Below are positions 63,725 through 64,000 of a stretch of DNA of 64,000 nt, piece after piece (positions within the stretch are counted from its first letter, which is position 1; each line of letters opens with the position of its first letter). Location of the stretch: the NCBI RefSeq assembly GCF_001660485.1, contig NZ_CP013979.1:3038001-3102000 (forward strand), written 5' to 3'. This stretch comes from Agromyces aureus (lineage in GTDB: Bacteria > Actinomycetota > Actinomycetes > Actinomycetales > Microbacteriaceae). The translations under genes and the position numbers were made by a program. The notes beneath the pieces are model-generated. The model did not search any database. It saw only the letters and a program-made list of their open reading frames with translations, and was not told where the DNA came from.

Positions 63725-64000
63725 CTAGTTGCCCTTGCGCTCCTGAGCGCGGCGCTCTGCCCGGTTCTGCGGTGCCGCATCGCCGCCGCCGTCGCCGCGC
63801 TGCCCGAAGGCACCGCGAGGCTGCTCGGCCGCCGGGGCCTGCGGCTGCGACTGCGCCTGGGCGACCGCGCGACGGGCGCGCTGCGTGGCGGCCTGCTGCA
63901 CCTGTCCGCGATCGTTGCGCACCTCGACGCCGCCCGAGTCGCTCGGGGCGGAGTAGCTGAGCTTGTCCTGGGGAGCCTCGGGGCGCGAGAGTCCCTTCGC
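63725..64000 (-). CDS. secA: Protein translocase subunit SecA, C-terminal end only
   Basis: The last 91 residues are present and the gene continues past the right edge. KLSYSAPSDSGGVEVRND is the C-terminal edge of the SecA helical scaffold. A Gln/Ala/Arg-rich linker ending NRAERRAQERKGN then closes the protein. The zinc-binding CxCxSGxxxxxCC tail of proteobacterial SecA is absent, which is normal in actinobacteria. SecA drives preprotein export through SecYEG. The Rv3235-like neighbour supports the identification. Confidence 0.85.
   Translation of the reverse strand, partial: AKGLSRPEAPQDKLSYSAPSDSGGVEVRNDRGQVQQAATQRARRAVAQAQSQPQAPAAEQPRGAFGQRGDGGGDAAPQNRAERRAQERKGN

Noticed and set aside
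63619..63960. Plus-strand frame with Asp/Asn repeats (DNDNDDDNDDD)
   Set aside because: It translates the microsatellite and the antisense of secA; no ribosome site and no conserved domain.

Overview
The window is a high-GC (roughly 70 percent by eye) actinobacterial chromosome segment. It most likely comes from the family Microbacteriaceae, for example Agromyces or a close relative. The pointers are Kgd-type 2-oxoglutarate dehydrogenase, GuaB1, WhiB1 with PdtaS, an RsrA-type zinc anti-sigma factor next to its SigR/SigH-like sigma factor, IdeR/DtxR iron boxes, many apparently leaderless starts, and a strongly over-represented word GGATGCCGC/GCGGCATCC. The genus is an inference; no 16S gene is present.

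Layout. 1-2.7 kb: the 3' part of an LmeA-like lipid-binding protein gene and argS, both on the minus strand. 2.7-12.3 kb, plus strand: a lipoprotein, a ROK regulator, tRNA-Arg(CCG), an ECF sigma factor with a membrane partner, a TPM-domain protein with PspA, an arginase-fold protein, a flavin disulfide reductase and a small HEAVH protein. 12.4-17.7 kb, minus strand: a siderophore uptake locus (SIP, two FecCD permeases, ATPase, binding protein) with two iron boxes. 17.8-25.4 kb: amidase, membrane protein, acetyltransferase, ung, an S51-like hydrolase with a phosphoribosyltransferase, a potassium channel, an SDR and an acyltransferase. 25.5-28.3 kb: metY and metX (direct sulfhydrylation to homocysteine). 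28.4-31.5 kb: a three-gene two-component cluster. 31.7-33 kb: an MFS exporter.

33.1-35.44 kb is a short accessory patch with weaker GC bias: a membrane protein, a lipoprotein, a small C2H2-like HLTS protein and a thiamine-binding (MTH1187-family) gene. Its right edge lies inside a truncated native copy of the same thiamine-binding gene, which suggests xenologous replacement.

35.6-45.3 kb: a GT87-like membrane glycosyltransferase, a polar amino-acid ABC transporter, nnrD, a HAD phosphatase overlapping an old-yellow-enzyme gene, a VOC protein and two CNNM/CorC-like CBS proteins. 45.4-53.2 kb: guaB1, kgd and an MMPL exporter. 53.3-64 kb: rsrA-sigR, aroA-rsgA, bcp, whiB1, pdtaS, a CpaE-like ATPase with a SAF protein, an HTH protein, a protein with two possible Sm-like segments, an Rv3235-family protein and the 3' end of secA. 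From memory, this last block parallels the Mycobacterium tuberculosis Rv3219-Rv3240 neighbourhood.

There is no CRISPR array, insertion sequence, integrase or rRNA. No known defence or biosynthetic system stands out. The most unusual signals are the interspersed 9-mer, its reuse in long perfect hairpins, the thiamine-binding gene replacement and a 26-bp triple repeat beside the iron operon.
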